DNA of 64,000 bases. Source: Pigmentiphaga kullae. GTDB taxonomy: Bacteria; Pseudomonadota; Gammaproteobacteria; Burkholderiales; Burkholderiaceae_B. The notes beneath the pieces were generated by a model that saw only the letters and a list, made by a program, of their open reading frames with translations, did not search any database and was not told where the DNA came from. The number at the start of each line of letters is the position of its first letter. Position 1 is the stretch's first letter. Position numbers and translations under genes: made by a program. This document shows positions 25,419-33,672 of this stretch, piece after piece. The stretch spans positions 1,922,001 through 1,986,000 of the forward strand of contig NZ_SGXC01000001.1 in assembly GCF_004216695.1 (NCBI RefSeq), in the 5' to 3' direction.

Positions 25419-27311
25419 GTGTTTACGCCCCTGACTCCTTCTCGGCCGGCCTTCGATCAGGATGGTTTGCCCTACAGCCCGCTTTATGGCGACATCTATC
25501 ATGCCGCCCAGGGGGCGCTGGAGCAGGCTCGCCATGTGTTCCTGGCGGGCAACGGTCTGCCGGAGCGATGGCGCGGGCGCGAGCGTTTCACCGTGTGCGA
25601 GACGGGATTCGGGCTGGGGCTGACCTTCCTGACGCTGTGGCGGGCCTGGCGCGACGACCCGCGGCGCAGCCGGCGGCTGCACGTGGTGTCCGTCGAGGCC
25701 CATCCTTTCGCCCGCGAGGACCTGGAGCAGTTGTTGCGCGCGCGGCTGCCCGCCGGTTGGGAAGACATGGCCACGCAGTTGCTGGCGCAATGGCCGCCGC
25801 TCTTGCCGGGGCTGCACCGGCTGGACCTGGATGGCGGCGCGGTGACGCTGACCCTGGCTTTCGGCCTGGCCGAACAGGTCGTGCCGCGGCTGGTCCTGCG
25901 CGCGGACGCCTTCTTCCTGGATGGCTTCAAGCCCTCGGTGAATCCCGGCATGTGGTCCGAGCCGCTGATGCGCGCGTTGGCCAGGCTGGCCGCGCCGGAT
26001 GCCACGGCGGCGACCTGGGCGAGCGCCGGCGCGATGCGCCGGGCCTTGCAGACGGCGGGTTTCGAGGTCGAACGCCGGGACGGCTTCGGCGGCAAGCTGC
26101 ACATGACCGTGGCGCGCTACGCGCCGCGTTTCGAGCGCCGCCACGCGCCGGCCGAACCACCGTCCTTCGCCGAGCGCCATGCCGTGGTGGTGGGCGCGGG
26201 CATCGCCGGGGCCGGCGTGGCGCATGCGCTGGCGCTGCGCGGCTGGCGCGTGTCCGTGTTCGACGCGGCGTGGGGAGCCCCGGCGCTGGGGGCCGGCCAC
26301 CTGGCCGCCGCGCTGACGCCGCTGCTGGCCCGCGACGACAGCCCGCGCGCGCGCCTGAGCCGCGCCGGGGCCTTGCGCGCGGCCACGCGCTGGGCGCCGT
26401 GGATGGATGGCGGGATCGTCGCCCGCTGCGGCACCGTGCAGCAGGCCAAGTCCGACGACAAAGAGCCCGGCATGCATGCCATGCTGGCGGAACTGGGTTT
26501 TCCGGCCGACTGGGTGCGCGCGGTGACGCGGGAGGAGGCCAGCGGGCTGGCCGGCTGCCCGACGGCGCGTGGCGGCGTGTATTTCCCCGGCGGGCTGCGG
26601 GTGCGCCCGCGCCTGCTGGGCGCGGCGCTGCTGTCCCGGCCGGGCATCGAGGTCCGGGCCGCTCGCGTGGCCCGCATCGAGGCGCTGCAGGCGGACGTGC
26701 CCTCGGGGCGGCGGTGGCGGGCCGTCGATGGGCTGGGCGCTACGCTGGCCGAGGCCGAGATCGTGGTGCTGGCCAATGCCGCCCAGGCCCCTCGGCTGCT
26801 GGCTGCCAGCAGCCTGGGGCCCACCGGCGGCGAACTGCCGGGCTTCTTCGGGCAAAAGGCCATCGCGGGGCAGATCACGCTGCTGCCGGCGCAAGATGCC
26901 GGCTGGCGCCCGCCGCACTGCGTGGTGGCGGGCGACGGCTATGTGCTGCCCGCGGTGGACGGCGATTGCGTGGCCGGCAGCACCTATGTGCACGATGCCG
27001 CGCGGGCCGTCGCCACGGCCGAGGGCCACGCCGTCAACCTGGAGCGGGCTGCCCGGCTGCTGCCGGAACTGGCCGGGGCCGGCCTGGATCCTGGCGCGTT
27101 CACGGGCTGGGCCGGTTGGCGCGCCGTACTGCCCGGCAGGCTGCCGGTGATAGGCGAATCGCCCGTCCACGGCGGGCTTTGGGCCGCCTCGGGCTACGCC
27201 TCGCGCGGGCTCAGTTGGTCGGCCCTGGGGGGCGACATCCTGGCCGCTTCGCTGGAGGGAGAGCCCATGGTGCTGGAGGGGGATTTGCTGCGGATGATCG
27301 CCTGGCGCTGA
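25419..27311 (+). CDS. mnmC: tRNA U34 bifunctional enzyme MnmC
   Basis: A 630-residue two-domain enzyme completing 5-methylaminomethyl-2-thiouridine at tRNA wobble U34. The N-terminal methyltransferase (DUF752; residues about 1-230) has 'FTVCETGFGLGLTFL' for S-adenosylmethionine binding and 'ADAFFLDGFKPSVNPGMWS'. The C-terminal FAD-dependent oxidase (about 245-630) starts with the GxGxxG 'AVVVGAGIAGAGVAHALALRG' and ends 'GLWAASGYASRGLSWSALGGDI'. The start is a GTG at 25419, at the family N-terminus 'FTPLTPSRPAFDQDGLPYSP'. The GC element ends about 13 bp upstream, so its hairpin may limit translation. Confidence 0.92.
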   Translation: MFTPLTPSRPAFDQDGLPYSPLYGDIYHAAQGALEQARHVFLAGNGLPERWRGRERFTVCETGFGLGLTFLTLWRAWRDDPRRSRRLHVVSVEAHPFAREDLEQLLRARLPAGWEDMATQLLAQWPPLLPGLHRLDLDGGAVTLTLAFGLAEQVVPRLVLRADAFFLDGFKPSVNPGMWSEPLMRALARLAAPDATAATWASAGAMRRALQTAGFEVERRDGFGGKLHMTVARYAPRFERRHAPAEPPSFAERHAVVVGAGIAGAGVAHALALRGWRVSVFDAAWGAPALGAGHLAAALTPLLARDDSPRARLSRAGALRAATRWAPWMDGGIVARCGTVQQAKSDDKEPGMHAMLAELGFPADWVRAVTREEASGLAGCPTARGGVYFPGGLRVRPRLLGAALLSRPGIEVRAARVARIEALQADVPSGRRWRAVDGLGATLAEAEIVVLANAAQAPRLLAASSLGPTGGELPGFFGQKAIAGQITLLPAQDAGWRPPHCVVAGDGYVLPAVDGDCVAGSTYVHDAARAVATAEGHAVNLERAARLLPELAGAGLDPGAFTGWAGWRAVLPGRLPVIGESPVHGGLWAASGYASRGLSWSALGGDILAASLEGEPMVLEGDLLRMIAWR

Positions 27312-27644
27312 TCTCGGGCCGAATCGTGGGAAAATAGAGGGATTAACAGCAAAAAAGACGTGCCCAAGGGCGCGCGGTGCCCGGCCCGTGCGTCCCGATC
27401 CGCCGCTTTCAGGGTCGCAGGATGGCCCCGGATACGGCCTTGCCGGGCCTCCCGTGGGGCCCCGCAAGGCGCGCTTGGGCGGGAGAAGGCTGCTTCCACG
27501 GTTTATTTGCCTCTCCGAATCCGTCAAAATAGAGGTTTTGGCGAAAAAGTGCGGTCATCTACCGCATTTGGGGCGGATAGCGGGGCCTCGCGAGGCTTGC
27601 GTCTTTGCTATTGCCAATCTGTCGAAAGCGATCGAGGGAAACCT
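27312..27644 (+). other. 333-bp intergenic region before the GH31-like gene
   Basis: No gene is visible. The region holds two copies of AAAATAGAGG (27331-27340 and 27526-27535), each followed by an A-rich stretch, which may be repeated promoter parts. Near the downstream end lie the dyad TGCGGT-CATCT-ACCGCA (27550-27566) and the perfect palindrome GCCTCGCGAGGC (27585-27596), both possible operators. A GC-rich segment at 27395-27490 loosely resembles the intergenic element family but is too degenerate to count. Confidence 0.4.
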
Positions 27645-29873
27645 GTGCCACTTCAATTCGACTCCTCCCGCTACCAGCGTCTGGAATCCCTGTCTCTCAA
27701 CACGTCCAGCCCGGCTGCCATCCGTTTCACGACGGACCAGGGCCAGGCGGTGCTGGTCGAGGCCAGCGCGCCAGGTGTGTTCCGGTTGAGCATGGGCACG
27801 CCGGCCGCGACCGGCAAGCCGGCCTCTGGCTCGGCCACCCGCGCCGCCGCCCTGCACGACCTGCTGGCCCGGGACGAGGCCATAGGCGAGGCCGTGGTTG
27901 AACAGGCGGATGTGGGCGGCCAGCCCGGCTGGCGCATCGTCCAGGGCGACAACGTGCTCGAGATCGCCGCCCATCCCGTGCGGCTGGCCCTGTACCGCAA
28001 GGGGCAGCAGGTGCTGGCCTCGTCCGCCGACGAGGACCTGTGCCCGCTGGGCACCGAGGACGCCTCGGCCCCGGCGTCGTGGGCCCTGTGCTTCGACCTC
28101 GCGGCCGGCGAAGCCGTCCACGGCCTGGGCGAAAGCCGCATCATGCTGGATCGCCGCGCCGAACGCGTCGTCTCCGACGAGGCCGGGTCGCGCGCCTTGC
28201 CGCTGGCCTGGAGCCCGCGCGGCTGGGGCCTGTACGTCAATACGCTCGAATCCGTCGTGCACGACATCGGCCTGCCCGAGTTCGCGCCCGACAGCTATGT
28301 GGTGACCGTGGCCGACGCCCAGCTGGACGTGTTCCTGTTCGTGGGCGAGCCGGCCGAGATCCTGAACCAGTACACCCAGCTGACCGGCCGCGCCGGGCAG
28401 CCCACGCTGTGGAGCATGGGCGCGTGGCTGCACCAGGCTGCCGACACCGGCGCCGAACAGCTCGCATCCGTGGCCGGCCAGATGCGCAGCCGCGGCGTGC
28501 CCGTCGATGCCGTGTCGTTCCGGCCGCCCGCGGCCTGGGAGATCCGCGCCAAGCTGAACCTCGAATGGGACGCCGCCCGCTTCCCCGATCCGCGCCAGGT
28601 GCTGGGCGAGTTCAAGGGCCTGGATCTGAAGGTGTGCGCGCCGGGCTTTCCGGGCGTGCCCACCCACAGCCCCATGTTCGCCGAACTCGAGGACAAGGGC
28701 TGGCTGCTGACCGACGAGACCGGCGCCGCCCAGGTGTTCGCCGGCGTGCCCGCCAGCGCCGGCGGCAGCTTCGGCCTGCTCGACCTGACCCATCGCGACG
28801 TGTGGACCTTCTGGCGCGACAAGATCCGGCAGATCATGGACGAGGGCGTCGATGCGGTGTCCTGCGACATCCAGTTCGACATCCCCGACGGCGTCGAGGC
28901 GCGCAACGGCGATACCGGCGCGCGGCTGCGCACGGCCTATCCCATGCTGGCCAAGCGCTGCCTGTTCGAGGCGGCGGCCTGGAACAAGACGCCGCCCGAG
29001 GGCGTGGTGTGGAGCCGCGATCTCTTCCCGACCGGCCAGCGCCTGCCCATGCAGGCGCCGGTGTCCGTGCCCAATACCTGGGAAGGCCTGGCCGAATCGC
29101 TGCGCGCCGCGCTGACCTCGGGCGCCAGCGGCCTGCCGGCCCATGCCCATGACATCGGTTCGCCAGAGCATCCGTTGGGAACCATGACGCCCGAGCTGTA
29201 CCTGCGCTGGCTGGCCGCCGGCGTGTTCAGTTCGCACCTGCGCTTCCATGCGGTGCCGGGGCTGCTGCCCTGGGACTTCGGCGACGAGGCCTTCCAGCAC
29301 GCGCAAACGCTGATGCAGTGGCGCTACCGGCTCATTCCCTACGTATTGGGCGTGATCGAGGACGCCGCCCGCACCGGCCTGCCGGTGCAGCGCTCCATGG
29401 CCCTGTCCTTCCCGGACGATCCCGAGGCGCATGCCCACGAGTTGCAGTACCTGCTCGGCCCGGCGCTGCTGGTCGTGCCCGCGGTGCAGCCCGGCAACCA
29501 GATCCGCGTCTACTTCCCCAAGGGCGAAGCCTGGTGGGACCTGAACACGGGCTGGCGCTACGAGGGCGGCACGAGCTGGACCTTCGAATGCGGACTGGAC
29601 CGCCTGCCGGTCTTCGGCCGCGAAGGCCACATGCTGTGCCTGGGCCCCGCCGCCCAGCACACCGGCGAATTCAACTCCGCCCGCATCCTGGACGAGGTCT
29701 GGCTGTTCGGCATGCCGGTGCACAACCCCAGCGTGATGCGCAACAAGATCCGCGTCATGCAGATGCAGGGGTCGAGCTACGCCAAGGGCCTGGAAGGCCT
29801 GAAAATCCTGCCGTCCGAAGGCCTGGAAGTGAAGCGCCGCGGCGCCGAGGTCCGGATCTCACGCGCTAGGTAG
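27645..29873 (+). CDS. GH31-like glycoside hydrolase with altered acid/base site
   Basis: A 742-residue protein with glycoside hydrolase family 31 architecture, alignable along the catalytic barrel with alpha-xylosidase YicI. 'GESRIMLDRR' and 'SPRGWGLYVNT' belong to the N-terminal sandwich. 'VDAVSCDIQFDIPDGVE' carries the nucleophile Asp408. 'AHDIGSPE' and 'FPDDPEAHAHELQYLLGPALLVVPAV' are typical of GH31. The YicI acid/base Asp (in 'HWGGDC') aligns without gaps to Ser474 in 'MQAPVSVPNTW', so activity on ordinary alpha-glycosides is doubtful. The start is a GTG with GAGGGA 5-6 nt upstream. It ends in a large palindromic region. Confidence 0.85.
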   Translation: MPLQFDSSRYQRLESLSLNTSSPAAIRFTTDQGQAVLVEASAPGVFRLSMGTPAATGKPASGSATRAAALHDLLARDEAIGEAVVEQADVGGQPGWRIVQGDNVLEIAAHPVRLALYRKGQQVLASSADEDLCPLGTEDASAPASWALCFDLAAGEAVHGLGESRIMLDRRAERVVSDEAGSRALPLAWSPRGWGLYVNTLESVVHDIGLPEFAPDSYVVTVADAQLDVFLFVGEPAEILNQYTQLTGRAGQPTLWSMGAWLHQAADTGAEQLASVAGQMRSRGVPVDAVSFRPPAAWEIRAKLNLEWDAARFPDPRQVLGEFKGLDLKVCAPGFPGVPTHSPMFAELEDKGWLLTDETGAAQVFAGVPASAGGSFGLLDLTHRDVWTFWRDKIRQIMDEGVDAVSCDIQFDIPDGVEARNGDTGARLRTAYPMLAKRCLFEAAAWNKTPPEGVVWSRDLFPTGQRLPMQAPVSVPNTWEGLAESLRAALTSGASGLPAHAHDIGSPEHPLGTMTPELYLRWLAAGVFSSHLRFHAVPGLLPWDFGDEAFQHAQTLMQWRYRLIPYVLGVIEDAARTGLPVQRSMALSFPDDPEAHAHELQYLLGPALLVVPAVQPGNQIRVYFPKGEAWWDLNTGWRYEGGTSWTFECGLDRLPVFGREGHMLCLGPAAQHTGEFNSARILDEVWLFGMPVHNPSVMRNKIRVMQMQGSSYAKGLEGLKILPSEGLEVKRRGAEVRISRAR

Positions 29874-29878
29874 AAGAA

Positions 29879-30125
29879 CCCCCCTACGCGCTTACGCGCG
29901 CCCCCCAGGGGGCGATGCGGGTGGACCGGCGGAGCCGGATCCACCGCATCCTGGGTCTGGTACCGTTATCTTGGAGTGTGGCGCGGTTGCTATCGCTGGC
30001 TGCCAGCGGTAGCAACCGTGCGACGTACCAAGATGGCCCCACAAGACCACGACATGGGGGATCCGGCTCCGCCGGTCCCCCGCCGTCGGCCCCCTGGGGG
30101 GCGCGCGTAAGCGCGTAGGGGGGGG
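29879..30125. repeat. Giant nested palindrome between convergent genes, with elements B and C
   Basis: A 247-bp structure centred on base 30001. Two copies of the GC element in opposite orientation (B 29879-29942, C 30059-30125) form the ends. Inside, 17-nt arms at 29984-30000 and 30002-30018 pair with one G-T wobble, around a single-base loop. Moving outward, ATCTTGG/CCAAGAT (29968-29974, 30028-30034) and GGTCT/AGACC (29954-29958, 30044-30048) pair at exactly mirrored positions, separated by 9-nt unpaired stretches on both sides. It lies between the GH31-like gene and the NlpE-like gene. Confidence 0.85.
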
Positions 30126-30126
30126 C

Positions 30127-30945
30127 CTAGTCCTCGCAGGGGCTGTCCAGGGTGCCGCGGGCGAGTTTGTCCACGACTACCGATTCCACCGGGGGTTCGC
30201 CGGTGCGGGCGATGTGGCCGTCTATCCACATCAGGACCGGGGTGCCGGGCGCCACGCGCAGTTTGGCGTAGGCGTCGGCCAGCGCCTGGGCCTGGCCGGT
30301 GGACGCCACGGGGTAGCGCTTGCCGGTGCTGCAGATGGCGAAGGTGGGTTGGCCGTCCTTGGGGACGACCTTGCCGCGCATGGTGAAGGTGTCGGTGATG
30401 AAGTCGGCTTCGAACTGCTGGGTCAGGGCGTAGTTCAGCGTGGACTGGATGGGTTCGCCGTTCTGGTCCAGCATGCGCAGCGTGGTGCCGGAAACGAATT
30501 CGTAGAGGCCGCCTTCGTTGCGGTCGCCGATCAGGCGGATCTGGTCGGGCGAATCGACCAGGCGTTCCCAGCGTCCGGTGCTGACGAAGCTCAGTTCCTT
30601 GTTGTCGCGGGTGCCGAAATACACCCGGCGCATGCGCCAGGTCCAGTCGGGCAGCAGCGTGAGGGTGACGCGCTGGCCGGCGCAGTCGGCGCAGGGGATC
30701 ACGCCGCGGAAGGTCTGCGGCTGGGCCAGGGGCACCCCCCGGTCCTGCCTGCCCCGTTCGGCCTGTTCCTGCGTCACGGCGGGCGGCGGCGGGATCACGG
30801 CGTCGGCGGCGGTCAGGGTGCCGGAGCGGTCGCGGTCGGGCAGGGGGATGGCGCATGCGCCCAGCCCGGCTGCCACGACCACGGCGGCGGCCAGGGTGGC
30901 AAGGCGGGAAGGTGCGGGGCGGGAGGAAAGGGGCGGGTTGGTCAT
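30127..30945 (-). CDS. NlpE-like lipoprotein
   Basis: A 272-residue envelope lipoprotein. The signal sequence ends in lipobox 'GLGAC' (Cys at about residue 31). The mature part contains 'FRGVIPCADCAGQRVTLTLL', the CxxC-bearing signature of the NlpE N-terminal domain, and a second domain with 'FTMRGKVVPKDGQPTFAICSTGKRYPV', resembling the NlpE C-terminal OB-fold. In E. coli NlpE reports lipoprotein-sorting and surface stress to CpxAR and is linked to copper. Here only the family resemblance is visible. It is divergent from pilD. Its stop is 1 bp past the giant palindrome. Confidence 0.85.
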   Translation of the reverse strand: MTNPPLSSRPAPSRLATLAAAVVVAAGLGACAIPLPDRDRSGTLTAADAVIPPPPAVTQEQAERGRQDRGVPLAQPQTFRGVIPCADCAGQRVTLTLLPDWTWRMRRVYFGTRDNKELSFVSTGRWERLVDSPDQIRLIGDRNEGGLYEFVSGTTLRMLDQNGEPIQSTLNYALTQQFEADFITDTFTMRGKVVPKDGQPTFAICSTGKRYPVASTGQAQALADAYAKLRVAPGTPVLMWIDGHIARTGEPPVESVVVDKLARGTLDSPCED

Positions 30946-31081
30946 CGCGGCTCCGGCTCTTGAGATTTACCGCAAGTCTAACCTGTTGCGTCTGCCGGCA
31001 TGCGACGGGAAAGTCCACGCCGGACCCGTGGGGCGGTTAAGCTTGCGGGGGGCCGCCGGGGCGGCGTTTTCATTCTCGTCT

Positions 31082-31936
31082 ATGTCATTCGTGCAGATAC
31101 TCGCGGCCACGCCGTGGCTGGCCTACACGGCTGCCGCCGTGCTGGGGCTGGTGGTGGGCAGCTTTCTCAATGTCGTGATCGCGCGGCTGCCGCAGATGAT
31201 GCAGCGCGCCTGGCAGGAACAGTGCGCCGAGCTGCACGGGCAGGCGCAGTCCGAACCGGCGCGTTTCGACCTGGCCTATCCCGCTTCGCACTGCCCGGCC
31301 TGCCGGCGCCCGATCTCGTGGCGCCACAACATCCCGGTGCTGGGCTGGCTCGTGCTGCGCGGCCGCTGCGCCCATTGCGCCGCGCCCATCTCCTGGCAGT
31401 ACCCCCTGGTGGAACTGGCGGCGGCGGCGCTGTTCGCGGCCTGCGTGGCCGTGTTCGGCGTGACGTGGAGCAGCCTGGCGGCCATGGCTTTCTGCGCCGT
31501 CTGCCTGGCGCTGGCCGTGATCGACCACCAGACCTCGCTGCTGCCGGACGACCTGACGCTGCCGCTGCTGTGGGCCGGTCTGTTCGTCAACCTGTGGGGC
31601 GCCTTCGCCTTCCTGCCGGATGCGGTCATCGGCGCGATGGCGGGTTATGGGGTGCTGTGGTCCGTGTACTGGCTGTTCCGCCTGCTGACGGGCAAGGAAG
31701 GCATGGGCTATGGCGATTTCAAGCTGCTGGCCGCCATCGGCGCCTGGCTGGGGTGGCAGAGCCTGCCGCTGGTCATGGTGGTGGCCTCGCTGGCCGGCGT
31801 GGCGGTGGCGGGAGGGCTGATGATCGCCGGCCGGGTGCAGCGCGGCCAGCCGCTGCCCTTCGGACCGTATCTGGCGGCCGCGGGCGTGGCCGCGCTGTTC
31901 GCGGGCGATGCATGGATTAAGCTGCTGGCATGGTAG
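31082..31936 (+). CDS. pilD: Type IV prepilin leader peptidase/methyltransferase
   Basis: A 284-residue inner-membrane aspartic protease that cleaves and N-methylates prepilins and pseudopilins. The N-terminal part has 'GLVVGSFLNVVIARLP' and the zinc-binding pair 'CPACRRP' and 'CAHCAAP'. The active-site aspartates are in 'LAVIDHQTSLLPD' and 'GMGYGDFKLLAAIGAWLGWQ' (GxGD motif). About eight hydrophobic segments follow. Its last 7 bases overlap coaE. The pilin and secretion substrates are not in this window; pilB-pilC normally precede pilD but do not here. Confidence 0.95.
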   Translation: MSFVQILAATPWLAYTAAAVLGLVVGSFLNVVIARLPQMMQRAWQEQCAELHGQAQSEPARFDLAYPASHCPACRRPISWRHNIPVLGWLVLRGRCAHCAAPISWQYPLVELAAAALFAACVAVFGVTWSSLAAMAFCAVCLALAVIDHQTSLLPDDLTLPLLWAGLFVNLWGAFAFLPDAVIGAMAGYGVLWSVYWLFRLLTGKEGMGYGDFKLLAAIGAWLGWQSLPLVMVVASLAGVAVAGGLMIAGRVQRGQPLPFGPYLAAAGVAALFAGDAWIKLLAW

Positions 31937-32574
31937 GCACACTTTCTTCTGCCCGCGCCCAGCCGCTGCGCGTGGGCCTGACGGGCGGGATCGGATCCGG
32001 CAAGACCGCCGTGGCCGATCTCCTGGCGGCCCGGGGCGCGGCCGTGATCGATACCGATGCCATCGCGCATGCGCTGACCGCGCCGGGCGGCCTGGCCATC
32101 GAGCCCCTGCGGCGCGAATTCGGCCCGGACATGATCGGTCCCGACGGCGCGATGGACCGCTCCCGCATGCGGGCCCTGGTGTTCTCCGATGTCCAGGCCA
32201 AGGCGCGGCTGGAAGCGCTGATCCATCCGCTCATCGGCCAGGAGGTCGAACGCGAGGCGGCCGGGCGCCAGGGGCTCTACCAGGTCTTCGTGGTGCCGCT
32301 GCTGGTGGAGTCCGGCCGCTGGCGGGACCGGGTGGACCGCATTTGCGTGGTCGATTGCGACGAGGCCACCCAGCTCCGGCGCGTCCAGCGCCGCAGCGGC
32401 CTGGCCCCCGACATGGTCGCCCGCATCATGGCCGCCCAGGCCACGCGCGCCCAGCGCCTGGCGGTGGCCGACGACGTCATCGTCAACGATGGCGAGACCA
32501 CGCCCGAGCAGTTGGCGCAACGGACCCTGGCCCAGCACCGCGCCTGGCTGGATCTGCTTGCGCTGCGCGGCTAG
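31930..32574 (+). CDS. coaE: Dephospho-CoA kinase
   Basis: A 214-residue enzyme catalysing the last step of CoA synthesis, ATP-dependent phosphorylation of dephospho-CoA at the 3' hydroxyl. The P-loop is 'VGLTGGIGSGKTAVADLLAARG', then 'VIDTDAIAH' (conserved Asp), 'HPLIGQEVE' and 'VVPLLVESGRWRDRVDRICVVDC', with the C-terminal 'R-M-A-Q' helix 'RIMAAQATRAQRL'. The ATG overlaps the pilD stop (ATGGTAG), indicating translational coupling. Its usual downstream neighbours zapD and yacG are displaced 2.2 kb away by a Bug/LysR pair. Confidence 0.95.
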   Translation: MVGTLSSARAQPLRVGLTGGIGSGKTAVADLLAARGAAVIDTDAIAHALTAPGGLAIEPLRREFGPDMIGPDGAMDRSRMRALVFSDVQAKARLEALIHPLIGQEVEREAAGRQGLYQVFVVPLLVESGRWRDRVDRICVVDCDEATQLRRVQRRSGLAPDMVARIMAAQATRAQRLAVADDVIVNDGETTPEQLAQRTLAQHRAWLDLLALRG

Positions 32575-32589
32575 CGGCCCGCCAAGGCT

Positions 32590-33546
32590 TCACTGGATGT
32601 CCAGCGTGCGGATCAACGCATCCCAGCGTGCGCGCGTGTCGCGCAGCCAGGCCGTGGTCCGCGCCGAATCCGCCCAGAAGGGCGTGACCGCCATCTGATC
32701 CAGCTGGCGGCGCACCTCGGGGCTTTCCAGGATGTCGTGCAGCAGGCCTTCCCATGTCTTGACCACGGCCGCCGGCGTGCCCGCCGGAAACAGCACTATC
32801 TGGCTGAACTGCACGTCGAAGTCGGGCACGCCCTGTTCCTGCGCGGTGGGTACCTGCGGCAACTGGGGGTTGCGCGTGGCGGCGGACGTGACCAGCGCCT
32901 GCAGCGCGCCGGACCGCACATAGGGCAGCGTGTTGGTCGAGGCCACGAAAGCCAGCGGCACGTGGCCGGCCACCACATCCGACAGGGCGGGGGCATTGCC
33001 CTTATAGGGCACGTGCGTGCCGCGTATGCCGGTCCTGGCCTTGAGCAGCTCGAAGGTCAGGTGGCCGGGCGAGGCCAGGCCGGCCGAGGCGTAGGTCAGG
33101 TCTTCTTTCCTGGCGCGCGCCAGGAAATCGCGGAAATCCTTCAGTCCCAGCTTGGGGTGGGCCACCAGCACCTGCGAGGTGGTGCCGAAGATGCCGGCCG
33201 GCACGAGGTCGCGGTGGGGGTCCAGCCCCATGTTCTTGTAGACCGAGGGATTGATCGTCAGCAGGTGGTCGATGCTGACCAGCGCCGTGTAGCCGTCCTT
33301 GGGCGACCGGGCAACGTACTCGGCGCCGATGTTGCCGCCAGCGCCCGCGCGGTTCTCGACGATGACGGGCTGTTTCAGGCGCGATGCCGCCTGTTCGGCG
33401 ATCAAGCGGGCGATCAGGTCCAGCGGTCCGCCGGCGGCGAAGTTGACGACCAGCTTGACCGGATGGTCGGGGTAGCCGGCGGCCCGGGCCCAGGGCGCGG
33501 CGGCAAGAAGGAAAAGGGCAAGGAAAAGGCGCGCAGGCAATCGCAT
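32590..33546 (-). CDS. Bug-family (TctC) tripartite tricarboxylate receptor
   Basis: A 318-residue periplasmic substrate-binding protein of the Bug/TctC family. The signal peptide is residues about 1-22 ('LFLALFLLAAAPWARA'), followed by 'GYPDHPVKLVVNFAAGGPLD'. Family motifs are 'LKQPVIVENRAGAGGNIGAEYVARSPKDGYT', 'HLTFELLKARTGI' with the conserved 'HVPYKG', and 'LVAHPKLG'. No TctA/TctB membrane genes accompany it, which is usual in Bordetella-type genomes. It is divergent from a LysR gene that likely controls it. The ligand, often a carboxylate or aromatic acid, is unknown. Confidence 0.93.
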   Translation of the reverse strand: MRLPARLFLALFLLAAAPWARAAGYPDHPVKLVVNFAAGGPLDLIARLIAEQAASRLKQPVIVENRAGAGGNIGAEYVARSPKDGYTALVSIDHLLTINPSVYKNMGLDPHRDLVPAGIFGTTSQVLVAHPKLGLKDFRDFLARARKEDLTYASAGLASPGHLTFELLKARTGIRGTHVPYKGNAPALSDVVAGHVPLAFVASTNTLPYVRSGALQALVTSAATRNPQLPQVPTAQEQGVPDFDVQFSQIVLFPAGTPAAVVKTWEGLLHDILESPEVRRQLDQMAVTPFWADSARTTAWLRDTRARWDALIRTLDIQ

Positions 33547-33641
33547 GAGATGTCTCCGTGGAAGGGGGGCGGGGCTGGCTGGGCCAGTCTGGTCGGCGCC
33601 GTGCCTGCATTATGGGAACGGAGAGGTATTTGTTTCCAATG

Positions 33642-33672
33642 ATAAAATTCCAGTCTGTCATACATAAAATTC
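33642..33672. promoter_or_regulatory. Direct repeat ATAAAATTC in the divergent Bug/LysR region
   Basis: ATAAAATTC occurs at 33642-33650 and again at 33664-33672, 22 bp apart (two helical turns), directly upstream of the LysR start in an AT-rich island. Helically phased repeats in a divergent LysR region are good candidates for the regulator's binding sites. Confidence 0.4.

Noticed and set aside
27395-27490. Additional GC element copy before the GH31-like gene
   Set aside because: It shares only loose similarity (cGGCCTTGCCGGG, then G/C runs) and lacks the GGATCCGGC and GGGCGTAGGGGG ends, so I did not count it.
24300-27527. 1075-codon open frame on the minus strand
   Set aside because: It runs antisense through suhB/mnmC with low-complexity Arg/Pro/Gly-rich sequence, has no family match, and overlaps well-supported genes on both strands. 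High-GC DNA produces such frames.
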